Counted from the stretch's first letter, positions 47,723-59,690 are shown. The stretch: DNA of 64,000 bases from Hippopus hippopus (GCA_946811185.2 OX328101.1:15360122-15424121), one strand, 5' to 3'. Numbers and translations are program-made. The notes: generated from the sequence alone by a model not told the origin.

Positions 47723-47724
<2 letters not shown>

Positions 47725-47784
47725 GAAGGGTGTCTAACTATTAATAATAAGTTGCAGAGATGAGTTAATTTACTTTTAAATCAG

Positions 47785-50700
47785 TTAAAAGGAATTTATG
47801 ATGATTTTGATAAATTTACACAAATTTACGATTTCAGACCGGTCTGTAGAATTTACAAGACGTTCAAATTTAATGACATTATGTCGCTGTGAATATTTCT
47901 TAGAAATTAAGTTTTTTCTTTGATCACTGAATGAGTTACACTCAAAAATATAGTGATACTCGTCACCAAAAGAATTGTTACAGAGATTGCAGATTCGTTC
48001 TCTGGTTTCAAGATTTGACCATCTTCCTACTTCAATAGGTAATCTATGATTATTTGTTCTAAATTTTATCATGTATTTCAAAAGTGCAGGAGGAGTTTGA
48101 ATTAAATATTTTTCCAATCCGAATTTCTTTTTCATCAGTCTGTAAGTATGGCAACTATCATTATTTTCGATTTTACTAAACCAGGAATTGATATAAAGAT
48201 CCTTTAATTTTTGTCTTATTGTTAATTTTAACCATTTATCATTCGGAAAACTTTGACTATCCCATATATTTATCAAGCCGCATTTGATAAGGATATTTTT
48301 GACATGTTTTATCCAATGAAAAAGGGTTATATTTGACACGGTTTCAGAGTTACAAAAATTGTTATAAATGTGTTTGTATATATTTGTTAATAGATAATTA
48401 TGTTTACGTAAAATGATTTTTGACCAAAACGAGATGAATCTTGTTTCTATATCAATAGATAAAGGATAAACCCCAGTTTCTCCGTAGATGATATGAGTTG
48501 GAGTTGACTTTTTTATATTTAGTATGTATTTTAGGAACTTAAGTTGAACTTTTTCTAGAATTTGGTTATTTTCGAAAGCCCAAAGTTCGCACCCGTAAAA
48601 AAAGATTAGTTTAACAGTTTTTTCAAATAATTCAATTTGAGTATCGATTGGTAGCGCGGGTCTTTTAATTTTCCGAAGTAAACTGTACATCGCTCGAGTA
48701 GCTTGATTTGCAATTTCTTGTTTTGTTTTATAGAAAGAACCGGAGTGGCTAAAAATAATCCCGAGATATTTGTATTCGTTTAAAGTTTCTATTGGCGCCT
48801 GGTTGTACGTAAAATTGTAGGTCCCTTGCCTTCCTTTTGAAAAAAAACGAATACTTTTGATTTCATTGTATTGACTGTGAGTTTCCATGTGTTACAGTAA
48901 TTTTCATATAAGTCTAATGCGTTTTGCAAGTCGTCTGCCGTGCTTCCGAGTAACACCGTGTCATCGGCATATAATCGTACAAACATTTTTAAGAATAAGT
49001 TGTAGTCCTCGTTTAATTCATTCGGTATGCTAACACCGTTACATACGCCTGAGTTATTGAAAAAATCATGGAGGTCATTTAAATAGATCGAAAATAAAAT
49101 GGGGATAAATTTTCGCCTTGCCGTAAGCCATTTAAGCATGGGAAGAGATCTGAGCACGTTTTGCCTACTCGAACACATGATTTTATATCACTGTACATAT
49201 TTTTGATAAGACGTAAGCGTTTACCATTAATATTTACTAATAATAGTTTGTGCCATAGGCCATCTCTCCAAACTGTGTCGAGCGCCTGTTTTAAATCGAC
49301 AAACGCACAAAAAAGTTTTTGTTTGGACTTAAACGCTAACTGAATTAAAGAATGTAGTAAGAACATATTGTCTGTAGTTGAAAAACCTTTCCTAAATCCT
49401 GATTGGTAATCATGTATTATGTTATTAGATTCGATATATTTATGCAGACGTGTGTTAAGAATACTAGTGAATAGTTTTCCGAGACAGCTTAAAAAAAGTT
49501 ATCGGTCTATAATTTGAAGGGATTGTGGGATCGCCTTTGTTTTTTTATAAACTTGGTGTATAATACCAGAGGACCACGATTTTGGGAAAATACCTTTATC
49601 TAAAATTAGATTGAATAATTTGTAGTAGACATGTTTGAGAGACATGTAACTGTACTTGATGTGTTCGTTAAGTATTTTATCGATACCGCACGCTTTATTA
49701 TTTTTCAGATTTTTCAAAGCATTTCAGTTTCGTTGTATGTTATTTCACAATTTAATTCATTTTCAGAATTCTCATCATTTATGTTTAAATTTGGCATACT
49801 GTCTCCAATTTGTGACGATGAATTCATATCTTTGAAATAATCGTCTAAGTCTATAATACTACGCTTTATATCGCTTTGAGGACTTACGGGATTCAATATC
49901 TTCCAAAACTTTCGGGGGTTAGAATTTTTTGTCTTTTTTAATTTCATTGGCTATTTTTTCTCTATCAATTCTAGAACATTTTGATAGCGTATACATGTAT
50001 TTATAATTTTTACTGCATTGTTTAAGATTTGACTTATTTATTTCACTTTTGCGTAATTCATAATTCAATTTCGCTCTTTGAAATTGTTTCCTTGCTTTTT
50101 TACAATCGCCTTTGAACCAACTGGGTAATGGATTAATTGTTGGATTGTTTTTATGTAATGTGCAATAATGAATAGGAGATTTAACTGTTGTTGTGCCAAA
50201 GTTTTTTTCTGCAGTTTCCATGAATAAACTACCTATACTTTCAACGACAGAATCTATGTCTTTTTGATAATCTGTACTTTCATCTGTTATCCTAGAAATC
50301 TCATCTAGAATTTTGTTTACAAGGGCACTGTTTATATTTTTATCGAATTCGTCTTTTTTAAAATGAGTCCGTGTTTTTATGTCAATATTCTCTGTTTGTG
50401 CGCAAGTGCATGTCGCTTTCGTGCGAAAAGTAGTACATAATGATAAAGGACAGTGAACATCAGATAAAAGAGGACAAAATTCCCTCACAGAGAGACAATC
50501 AATAAAACGAAAAAGACTAGAACTACATAAAAAATAATCAATAGTACTGACGTTTCTTGATGTTACCGTCTAGGTCACCTCTAGTTCTACCATTCACAAT
50601 GAATAAATTATTTTCCAGAGCAAAGTCAATCAATTTATAACCGAGGTTATTCATTGATTGATCACAGTTTTTGTGGTATTTGTCGAAGACAATATCACTA

Positions 50701-52221
50701 TGAGTTCAATATTGAATTTTGAAGACCATGTATCGTATTTTGTGCAAAGCCGAAGGAAATAAACCCAATTAAACTCAATTTTTCTCAAATGAGTTTTTCG
50801 GTAGCACTCAGATATCTAATTGGAAATGGCAAGTTAAAATACACCGGGTGAGGCCATCGATCGTGGAAATACTAATTTTTGATTGAAAATAGCTTCACTC
50901 GCTCATAGCCTTCTATTGGCGCAATGATACAAAATTTGTCTACCGATCGCTTGGTCCTGGGCTTTTTCGTTCCAAAACCAGTTCGTCCTATGGCTTGTTC
51001 ATCCCATGATTGCGCGCTACTCCATTTGATTGGGAATTAATATTTATAGATTGAAATAATTGGTTGTTATGTTGGGAATTAGATGTTAACAGCCAAAGAT
51101 ATTTCAAAATCATAGTTTTGAGGTACAAACTTAATTTCATTCGATATATTCACATGGTTTCTCTCCCTATCCATCATGCATCCTACTGTCAAGGGACGTT
51201 ACTCCTGCCTCCTCCTAATGATCAAAGGGAGACCACCAATACACAAATAATCCTAACTTTGTTATGAGTACTCTCCATTCAACCAAAAAGGTGTTCATTT
51301 GCTTAGTAGGTTGACTTTCAAGCCAATATTTGAATAATATTTCTCTTTTTCTTTCAAATTATTAATTCCACACAATGGGTTCCTTGACAAATACCACTTC
51401 AGCGTTCTCAACGCTTTGATTTCTATTTACGTTCACATTTGTGTTTTCAAATGATAAAATTTCTTGTTTATATTCCTCAATAAATTCTTCCGAATTCATT
51501 GATTGGAGAATACATTCATTTACGGCGATATAATCAGCCTTTTTCTTTGTGCGTGAGTTAAAGTCACCAAACAGTAAATAATGTGAATATCTATCATCGA
51601 AAGAATCAATTTCTTCCTTAATTTCTGAGTAGGGATCATTGACAGAGTATGCCGAGTTCACTGGAGGTACGTAAAGTACACCACACAGAATATCACCTAT
51701 CTCCGTCAATTTATTAGATAATGTAAACCAAAGTGTATGTTTGCTTTTAATGTTCAGTATACTAATATGTGCAGCAATACTATTTTTAACCAATAACCCT
51801 ATGCCACCCGATTTTCTGTTTGTATGGGCACGTCTATTAATACTGTAGAAAGTATAATCTTTAATGCAAAAATAATCGGTGTCGTCCATTCCGTCCATTT
51901 TTATTTCTTGCAGTCCAATAATGTCATAGTTCTTAATTGTTTCTAAAAACTCGGGGTGTTTTGTTTGCTTAATAAGCCACAGACATTTAAAGTTAAAATG
52001 GTCAAGCGTTTCGAGCCGTCCGTTTGCGGTACCCGTGCAGATGACGAAGCGTTACTACCTTTATCACGTGAGCTATTGCGATCTAAAGGATCAGACTGAT
52101 TATTTAAAGTACCGCTAGCTCGAGATTTCGAACTGTCACGTTGTTTCCCTTGCTTTATTAGACTTTCCCGCACATTCCTAATCATAGATCGGACCTCCTG
52201 CATCGTTTGAGCACGTGCCAT
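47785..52221 (-). pseudogene. Non-LTR ORF2 (endonuclease, reverse transcriptase), many frame breaks and an insertion
   Basis: From 52221: basic leader, then the endonuclease start LTILTLNVCGLLSKQ, a frameshift near 51955, FLETIKNYDIIGLQEIKM (catalytic Glu), KSGGIGLLVK, YLLFGDFNSRT. The frame is cut at 51424 by a nested element and resumes after 50668 with CDQSMNNLGYKLIDFALENN, then SDVHCPLS (catalytic Asp/His). RT parts: FPKSWSSGIIHQVYKK, QSGFRKGFSTTDN, FVDLKQALDTVWRDGL, LRQGENLSP and RLYADDTVLL (YADD). The last part (48888-47785) is intact: thumb, KFRTNNHRLPIEVGRW and CNLCNNSFGDEYHYIFEC. At least eight single-base shifts, several in A-runs, break it. Confidence 0.85.
50668..51424 (+). mobile_element. 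Helentron/HINE-like element, copy 2, inside the endonuclease
   Basis: About 757 bases. Left end tttttgtggtatttgtcgaa with a small hairpin (ttgtcgaagacaa); right part gacaaataccac (12 bases inverted to the left end), hairpin agcgttctcaacgct, end ctttgatttct. Removing it restores adjacent endonuclease sequence (NVNVN side to CDQSMNNLG side). Because the copy at 31.7 kb shares exactly these borders but not the flanks, the unit is mobile in itself. Confidence 0.7.
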
Positions 52222-52530
52222 CTATAACAATAGGGTTTCCTATCGGGTTCAATACTGAGTGCACTTGCCCTAGCACATTCGAGACGATTACTCTTTGCTC
52301 ATCGTAGATGTTCGATGATTCAGAAGTTTTGTACTTTTTTAAATTTTCTTCTTCCAATGGCGATCTGGCCTTATTCTTATGTCCTTGCGATGATTTTTGT
52401 GGTGTTTTTCTAATGACATCCTGTTCTGCAAGACTCTGGAAACGGTTTGACAATGGCACTGGTGGATCAAATTCCTTGCTTCTGCGATGAGTATTCGATT
52501 GAGGTCGAGGGTCACGAGAGCGATATTCAC

Positions 52531-53660
52531 TCATAGGTATACCCGGGTTGTTGGTTTTTTCCTCTGTGTACCTTTAATAAATAGTTTGTCACGGATTAGC
52601 ACTACTTTATTTTCTTCATTTGCCTTGAATTTTCTCATAACTGGATAAAGGGTTTTCCGTTTTCTTTCGATTTCGTAAGAGAATTGTTCCCGCACTGTAT
52701 AACCATTTTTCTCTCTATTTAGATTGAATGATGCCTTTCTTACGTATTCTCTGTCGGTATATCTTTCAAATTTTGCGACTATTGGCCTAGTATTCGGTTT
52801 ATTCCAGCTTCCTCTTCTCGCGCCTGGCCTATGAACTCTATCAAAGATTATTTGATCTATTGATTTTGGTGAGTTTTGTAGAATTTGATTTTTCAAAAAG
52901 TTTCTCAGTTCTGTTTCTGTGTTTTCACCTTGTTTCTCTTCTATCCCAAAGAACAATAAGTTTTCTTGCATTGAACGAGTTTCAATTCAAGTATTTCGTT
53001 CTGCAGCTTTTCGTAATTTTGGTTCATAGTTTTCAGGTTTTGGTCTAAGTTTTGGTTTATTAATTTCAGCTCAGTAATCTCCTTTTCAGTTCGCTCCCTG
53101 GACTCTATATATGCGTCGAACATGGAGCTCATCTCTTGGCATGATGTTTCAAACTCGCTCACTTGGGATGAAATTCTCTCATTTTCTTTTTTCAGTTTGT
53201 TTACGTCTGTTTGTACTTTTTCTACAATATTTTCAATTTTTGACAATTTTGATACGTTGTTTTCTATTTCTGTGAGCCTTGTGAGTACATTTGTTTTAGT
53301 TACTTGTGTTTGTCTAAGTTCTTGCTGAATTTGTTGTAGAACTCCATATATCCCGCCATTTTGCATATCGGAGTGGGACATTATGTTTGTATTGTTCACG
53401 GCTCCTGTGTATAACGGGTTGATCATGGGGTATGACTGGTGAATACATTGTCCTGTACTATCAATTGTGGGTGGGGATGGAGCTGGGGATGCAGATGCAA
53501 TGTTCGTAGTCAGGGTTTTAGGGTTTTGGCTTACTTGCAAGTTGGAATCTGTATTAATCTGTCCCTTTGAGTTCTCCTGAATAGTGTTTGTTAGCAGTCC
53601 ACTCCGGTCTGACCCCTCTTCAGCAAGTCCCGGAGGCTTTGTCGTATATTTTCCCGCCAT
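52531..53660 (-). pseudogene. Non-LTR ORF1 protein (coiled coil + RRM), frameshifted
   Basis: From ATG at 53660 (MAGKYTTKPPGLAEEGSDRS), a Ser/Thr/Asn-rich start of about 110 residues is followed by a long coiled coil (LTEIENNVSKLSKIENIVEK ... LINQNLDQNLKTMNQNYEKL). Near 52970 a one-base shift is needed to pass into MQENLLFFGIEEKQGEN, an RRM-like domain with IIFDRVHRPGARRG and RPIVAKFERYTDREYV, as in Transposase_22 (L1 ORF1p) proteins, and a C-terminal domain ending at 52531. ORF1p forms trimers through the coiled coil and coats the element RNA. A further open stretch (52534-52178, MSEYRSRDPRPQSNT...) overlaps its stop by ATGA and may be the true C-terminal tail after another shift. Confidence 0.8.
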
Positions 53661-53889
53661 ACTTGTTCCTTTGTCTGCTCCTTTGTTGTGTTTTTTCCGG
53701 TCATTTCACCTTTTCACTATATTTTTCACTTACAGAAAACGTTTTCTAATGTACCGATGACTTAATCCTGTTTTTATATCTATTCCCGAATAAAATCACG
53801 ATATATCAAGTAAGAAAATTGCTGAATGATTACTATTTTCCGAGAGCACATAAAAAGTACGTCCATATTGGTAGCCTCGTTTTCACTCC

Positions 53890-54052
53890 TTTAACATATC
53901 AGTTTCACTTTCACAATGACCTAAATAATGAATGACTGAAGGAATGACAAGGGTTCCCTGTCCAGTGAGGGTTTGTGTAGCTGGGATTTGCTACAAGTTA
54001 CCTGGGGGTATCTATTTTTAGATCCATTCATAATTTTAAGTACTTCTGTGTA
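53890..54052. repeat. 163-bp direct repeat, right copy (likely target-site duplication)
   Basis: See the left copy at 47392. Together they bracket 47555-53889. Confidence 0.9.
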
Positions 54053-54449
54053 GGAATCAGTGATACGAGCCTTATTTGCATAGGTCACTTATTTTACATA
54101 TAAGCAAACATCATGTACCTTATCAATGACATCTTGTACAGTCTATTACATTGATAGTAGACATGTTCAAATCGGGATGGTAGAGATTCTGTGCTTTTTG
54201 TCAAAATTGTCATATGACAAAATTGAGATTCCTAACAGTAATAAATTATTATATTATATTTCATGTATCTATTTTTAGAAATGTTATGGGTAAAGAAATG
54301 TCGTAATTTAAGCTGGGGGGAATTATTTCCCCGTCACAGTGAATATTTTCCTCCTGCCGAAAATCTGGAACTACTTTTTTAAGTTTTTTAAGTTTTTAAG
54401 TTTTAAAAGTGGCATTCGTTGACAAAATAATCAGAGGAAATATAATATA

Positions 54450-54672
54450 CAGGGTGTCCAAAAAGTCGTGCACCATCCTGAAAACACATTCATTGTTACA
54501 GATGCTCAAATTGAGCACTATTTTCACAACATCCCACCGGATACCCTACGGAATGTTCAAAACAGCTTTTTGCGGAGAGTACAGCGTTGTATTACTGAAA
54601 ATGGTGCTCAATTTGAGCATCTGTAACAATGAATGTGTTATCAGGATGGTGCACGACCTTTTGGACACCCTG
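54450..54672. mobile_element. Foldback derivative of a Tc1/mariner element
   Basis: Ends cagggtgtccaaaaagtcgt / complement, flanked by TA. The arms extend about 85 bases. The right arm codes, in one frame, for a mariner-type C-terminus (IPPDTLRNVQNSFLRRVQ, then ENGAQFEHL and a stop), and the left arm carries an inverted copy of its last codons. It is thus made from two copies of one transposon end. Confidence 0.8.
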
Positions 54673-54676
54673 TATA

Positions 54677-54836
54677 ATTTATTTCATCAGCTTGTGGTTA
54701 ATATGGGGAAGTATTTGCCTCAAAAGGGAAAGGTCCGCGAAAATAACTCGTGCCTTACGGCACTCGTTATTTTCGCATACCTTTCCCTTTTTCGGCAAAT
54801 ATTTCCCCATATTAACCACAAGCTGATGAAATAAAC
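54677..54836. mobile_element. Foldback MITE
   Basis: Arms of about 70 bases (tttatttcatcagcttgtgg, atatggggaa.tatttgcc, gggaaaggt) around gtgccttacggcac. It starts 4 bases after the previous element. Confidence 0.8.
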
Positions 54837-54948
54837 TCTATTTCTTTGAGGCAGTATTTGGCAACTGTGGGGTTTTTTGTTTAGATTGAGTCTGGGTCAA
54901 TCTGGATGCCTATAGACTAGCTTCGCTAGTCTAAAAAAACAATCTCTT

Positions 54949-55066
54949 GTTCAATATTTCGGCTATTGCTCTTTATAAGAGTTTCGAAACACTTTTTCCT
55001 CTAGAACTCTTAAAAAGCGGTTGGTTTCGAAACTCTTGAAAAAGGCAATAGCCGAAATACTGAACA
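54949..55066. mobile_element. Foldback MITE
   Basis: Arms tgttcaatatttcggctatt and gagtttcgaaac with complements. A small separate hairpin (agactagcttcgctagtct) lies at 54914-54932. Confidence 0.7.
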
Positions 55067-55149
55067 ATACAGATTTTTTTTTTTTTTTTGTGAATACTTT
55101 TTACTTTCAGTGAATTTATTTTCAGTCGATGAAATGGTTTTGAAAAATC

Positions 55150-55235
55150 TTTTTAGTCCGATAGCTCAGCAGTAACGCACTGTGCCTTACAATCCACAGT
55201 GGTCGTAGGTTCGACTTTTAGTCCGAGTTCTAATG
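55150..55235 (+). mobile_element. tRNA-like SINE head
   Basis: A box gatagctcagcagtaacgc and B box ggttcgact, 47 bases apart; no clear tail. Confidence 0.5.
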
Positions 55236-57130
55236 CTTTACCTGTGATATAGCCTGTGTTCTTACTAGTTCAAGATAGTTCGCAAACAAAATACTCTGAC
55301 AAAATTTTAGTACGAATGTGATACCGCTTGTGGTAACAAGGAAGTTTTGAATGATTGTGTCATGTAACATATTTGTAGTTTTTTAACAAACGGCTAACCC
55401 TTACACTCGTATCCTAATCGTCTAACGGACCGAAGATAAATGTTCTTATTGAATTATCATGACAGCTTGGGCAAAACTGTGGTCTCTTTAGGAATGACAT
55501 GGTTTTTTCTAAGTTTTGACCTATTGAACTAGTTTATGTCCCACTCCCTGACAGATAAGTATGTAATAGTGTATGAGATATACATATCACCCAGACAATG
55601 ATGCTGACAAATTTTAATGAGGATTGGGCAAAATGTGGCCTCTTAAGTGATGACAATGATTCCCTATGATTTGACGCTGGGGTTAAGTGCTCGACCCAAG
55701 GGTTCCCTGGCTTAAAAAAATGAACAATATGTGCTAGATACAGGGCTGACTATGTCGAATAATTGCGTAGGCAAGAACTGACCAACAAAAGTTCTTTTCT
55801 GACACTAATGGTAGGATTAAGAAATAATCTTCTTTCTATCCTGGTCAATATCGTTCAGTAAATAAACTACAAGGGCGATAGCTCGAGTGGTTTATATATT
55901 GTACCTCATAACTCACTACCGTGGTTTATTAAACGATAAACCACGATAGAAAGAATGTTATTTCGATTCTAACATGACCGACTCTTAATCAAAGGAAACA
56001 AGTTCATATGTAGTAAACAAAGCGGATGCGGATTAATTCCCTTGAATTACCCATGGCTGTTCCAGAAACTAACCAAAACGAAACCCCCTTGCCAGTCGGT
56101 AATTATCAAAAAATAAAGAAATTTGATAAAGCCTTAAGCACCAAACGCAACAAAAATGCCCCGTTTTACTGTTCAATTTTCTCCCTTTCAAACAACATAG
56201 AAGAATGAATGTATCGTCAAGCATTAGAGTCGCAAGCGCTTTAAAAAATACTGATATTAACTCCCCACCCTTACCCATCCCATGTCCAACACCGGCCAAT
56301 TTTGTTGTTAATCTTCAACATGGAAAGACACTTGATTTAAAGATGTTTAACAGTATCATCATTGTCAATTTTTTATCAAAAACAGTAAATATCGGTAAAT
56401 CCCTGAGTTTTTTCCGTCCACCTTGGTCGTGTAGCGGATGATTTGTTTACGTCAAGTGACTTTCAATAACATAATATCCAAGGGCGGAGACATGGAAGCG
56501 CAATGGGCGATTTGTAAACTGTAGAATGACTTCGTTTTTGCTACGCTCGCTCTGCATTGTGTTTATAGGACCGAATTCACGTGTCATGTTAGAATTTCAT
56601 TTAGTTATCAAATGGGTTCAAGACCTAATTCTTAATTCAAGAGAATCGGTTCTAAAAATGTGAACCCGGATGGATGGATGGATGAATGCATGGATGGATG
56701 GAGGGAAAGAGGGAGGGAGAGAGGGAAGGGGGGGTAGGGAAGGAAGCACGGAGGGAGGCAGGGATGGACCGACCGACAGGCCGACAGACAGACAGACAGA
56801 CAGGCAGGCAGGTCTCTGATAGAACAGAAAAGTTTTCTTTCACGACGCCGTGGGAACTCCAATTACACGTGTAATTACGCTCATATGCTCTTCTTTATCT
56901 CATTAAATACTCCTTTTTTTATGCATGTGTGGGCCGACTGGTATGGAAACAGGTGATTTACTGAATTACCTGGTGATCTGGGAAAAAGTTAAGCATTCCA
57001 GAAAAACTGCTAATTACTCTTGTAGAAGAAAAAAATAGAACAAGGGTAAACGGTAATTAGAGCGCAATCCGGTTCTGCTAACTTCCTATAGATGGTCGAC
57101 TAGCACCACCATTCTTAGGAGCCTGAGCTA
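55236..57130. other. No gene recognised
   Basis: Contains a palindrome gtggtttattaaacgataaaccac (about 55922-55945). No sequence here gave a recognisable protein on either strand. Confidence 0.4.
56668..56815. repeat. Compound microsatellite (ATGG, GAGG, CAGA)
   Basis: Runs of atgg, gggagg/gaagg and acag/caggc units one after the other. Confidence 0.95.
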
Positions 57131-57139
57131 GGCACATCT

Positions 57140-57290
57140 TCATGGGTTTTTGCAGACAGTGCAGACCAAGATCATACTGCACAGAACGTGCAGTCTGATC
57201 TTTGATTTGCACTGTGCGATACGGGGTTTGAATAATTCTGGTGAATGGAACGTTTGAAATCGCATAATTTTCGGTTTTAACTCTTTGGTG
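57140..57290. mobile_element. MITE-B copy, diverged
   Basis: Hairpin gcagaccaagatcatactgc / cagtctgatctttgatttgc. Confidence 0.6.
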
Positions 57291-57716
57291 GAAAATTCCA
57301 TTTAGTTAAGACGGTAAAGTTAAAGGATTTGCTCAGTTTCAATTTTAGGTTTGAAATCAGTTGAGCAATTTGTCTTTTTGTCACGATGTTTTGATAAGTG
57401 ACCTGCCAGATAAATGAGTCATATGAAGATTACTAAATGATTATACATGTATATCATGTCGAAGTTGTTTATCTTATTTTGTCAATAAAAATCGTACTTT
57501 TTGTCAATAAAATTTTCTGTATTCTGTAATCATACTGATTGGCCAGTTCAAGTCATCATGTACGTAGGAAAGGGGAGAGGGGCACCCCTTAAATACTTTG
57601 ATGGGGCCGTGGGAGTTTCAGGCCAGATGGCATATAGCCCTCGCCTACTCCCCAATTTGAACTATTTTTTATTTCTTCCTATTTTTACTTCCACCGCAAA
57701 ACACCCCTTTCCTCAT

Positions 57717-57932
57717 GTTAACTCTTTCACTGCCAATGTCACCTTGGACAGCTTTTGCGGACAGCGTAGATCAAGATCAGACTGCACAAAACGTGCAGTC
57801 TGATCTTGGTTCTACACCGTCCGCTATCTGGTGCTAATTTTCAACCAAAAAACAGGTTCAATTGAAACAAAAAAGATACTTGTAGACCTCGAGAAAAGTC
57901 GGCTCCATATAGCTGGCAGCAAAAGAGTTAAA
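57717..57932. mobile_element. MITE-B copy
   Basis: Complete: gTTAActctttcactgcc to ggcagcaaaagagTTAA, with TTAA at both ends. Confidence 0.8.
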
Positions 57933-57944
57933 GAGATACTTAAA

Positions 57945-58030
57945 ATGCATTCAGCAGTCAGTACTCGGTAGCGCACAGTACTTTAGACCAGGAGGTCGCC
58001 GACTTAAATCCCCAGTAGGTTTTTTTTACC
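57945..58030 (+). mobile_element. tRNA-like SINE head
   Basis: cagtactcggtagcgcacag and cgacttaaatccccag resemble diverged A and B boxes, followed by a T-run. Confidence 0.4.
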
Positions 58031-58194
58031 AAGTTCACTGAGTCGGTAAAGTTTTATGTTGTAAGCAAGAAATAATTTCTGTAGGATTGATCAATGTATT
58101 TAAAAAAAAATCGTCAAAGAAACAAAATGATGACAATAAGACGAACGGACAAAAGAGACGATCAAAAAGCAACATTCTCTCAATCTTCAACCTC

Positions 58195-58505
58195 TGGGGC
58201 ATAAACTGACTGATTTCCGTTTATTATCGTCGCCGTCGGTTCCCAAAATGGGTGACGCCCGTAGAAGGCTGTTAGTTATGTTACGAGGATAGTGCAAGAT
58301 GCAGGATGAAATCCATCTGAAGTTACTTTCACCTGGTCCTTTAACGTGTACGGTGTATCGCCAAACGGGACATCGTCTCAACGTCTCAACCGAAAAACTT
58401 TTAGTAATATTAACTGGCCAGCCGTGGGAATCGAACCCACATCCTTCAGTGGCCCGTAATTTATCGGTTACAAGCCTCACGCTCTACCATTTGAGGTGAA
58501 CGGAC
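58195..58505 (-). mobile_element. tRNA-derived SINE, complete, inverted
   Basis: Same family as 6423: tail at 58220-58285 (tttattatcgtcgccgtcgg, cgcccgtagaaggc), body, and tRNA-like head at 58415-58500 (complement of tggccagccgtgggaatcga; A box gctctaccatttgaggt complement). Confidence 0.75.
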
Positions 58506-58671
58506 TGGTCTATGGAGTATGGAATGTTGTCTGTGGGGTATTTATATGTTAGAATAGCCAATTAGTGGAGAGATTATATCAGTCAGATTGCCGCAGTACT
58601 TTTACATAGAGCACTGACCGCTTAACTTTGTTCACTGTCATGTTCAATCAAAAAAGGATAGGTCGTCATGA

Positions 58672-58915
58672 GTCAAGCTCATGGAAAAAATAGTTAAATG
58701 CATCTGCAAAATGTATCGACCCATGTCACCCTGCGCAATCCGCGCAGGCTGACATGTGTCCAAACATTTTGCCATTCGTAAATTTTCTGAATGTACACGG
58801 ACCATTTTACCTCATGCCTCTGTCAATTATCAAAATGGATTTTATGAACTCATAATCATGTGATGAACGGCTCGGTATAATGCGTGACTGTGATGTATTA
58901 AATCCCCTTTTTGCA
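58672..58915 (+). mobile_element. MITE-C copy
   Basis: gcatctgcaaaatgtatcga, hairpin around cgcaatccgcgcaggctgac, right part tgaactcataatcatgtgat. Confidence 0.7.
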
Positions 58916-59041
58916 GAACGCCCCGTTCATACAATATTAACACGAACATTGATTGTAGTCTCATTTCTTTCTACAACAAATCTACAGCAGACAGTATTTA
59001 CACCCTAGCAAAGTATGGTAAATTCCAGTTTACGCCCTGCC

Positions 59042-59385
59042 GAGCCCCGGTAGCTCAGTCGGTAACGTACAGGGCTTTAAACAATGGGATCGCTGGTTTC
59101 AATCCAGAGCTCGGCCGGTTTCTGTCCGAGGATTGGCAGTAGTCAATGCGACAAGATTCATTGCTTGCCTCCCCTCCCCCCCCCCCCCCCTCCTCGGCCC
59201 CCGCCGATCATGGTTTAGACGATGGTTATGTGGGAAAGCAATCAGTGGCTTGGGAAGAATATAGTGCGAATTGCTAGTAAAAGAAACTTAATGAAAGCAT
59301 AGATAGTTGTCTAGCCGTCCCATGTACATGTAACTGAAATAATGATGAAATAGGTATTAAACGCCATATAAACAGATGAATTTAA
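59042..59385 (+). mobile_element. tRNA-derived SINE with C-run
   Basis: Head gccccggtagctcagtcggt (A box) and ggtttcaatccag (B box), body with (C)n at 59176-59191, tail ctgaaataatgatgaaatag and ttaaacgccatataaac. Confidence 0.65.
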
Positions 59386-59436
59386 GAACTAATACACACC
59401 TCGATTTTGAACTTGTGATCTATTCTTTTTATTGTC

Positions 59437-59653
59437 AGGGGTCCTGCGTGGCTCAGTGGCAAAGTGTAGGACTCGTAACCTGAAGGGTCCGGGTTTGAGC
59501 CTAACTGGAAGCACTGGGCTTTTCGTGGGAGTGTCCTTGGGCAAAACACTTCGTAGCTCTAGCCTAGTACTGGTGAAACCAGGGCGTACGTGAATAATTA
59601 TGTCAGTTGTCGCCGTGATATGACCGAAATAATGTTGAAAGCGGCATAAAACA

Positions 59654-59687
<34 letters not shown>

Positions 59688-59690
59688 TTT
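59437..59690 (+). mobile_element. tRNA-derived SINE ending at the exon 2 acceptor
   Basis: Head gcgtggctcagtggcaaagt (A box) and ccgggtttgagcct (B box), body cctagtactggtgaaaccag, tail gaaataatgttgaaagcggc and a (CAAT)n run reaching 59686. Only ctttttactttcag separates it from exon 2, so the branch point of the exon 2 splice may lie inside the SINE. Confidence 0.8.

Larger units (their letters stand above)
47555..53889 (-). mobile_element. Non-LTR retrotransposon, structurally full length
   Basis: About 6.3 kb including a 757-base nested insert. Order on the minus strand: 5' UTR (53889-53661), ORF1 (coiled coil and RRM-type), ORF2 (APE endonuclease, reverse transcriptase, Cys/His domain), 3' UTR with a GA/TC microsatellite (47683-47722) and an AATAAA followed by gttattgtattg at the very end, adjoining the 163-bp repeat. 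It resembles CR1/L2-group elements with an L1-type ORF1 (clade uncertain). Confidence 0.85.

Noticed and set aside
47392..54052. LTR retrotransposon (163-bp repeats as LTRs)
   Set aside because: The enclosed genes are APE endonuclease and YADD non-LTR reverse transcriptase without protease, integrase or primer-binding site, and the repeats lack TG...CA ends.
56632..56874. Low-complexity ORFs at 56.6-56.9 kb
   Set aside because: Translation of compound tetranucleotide repeats on both strands.
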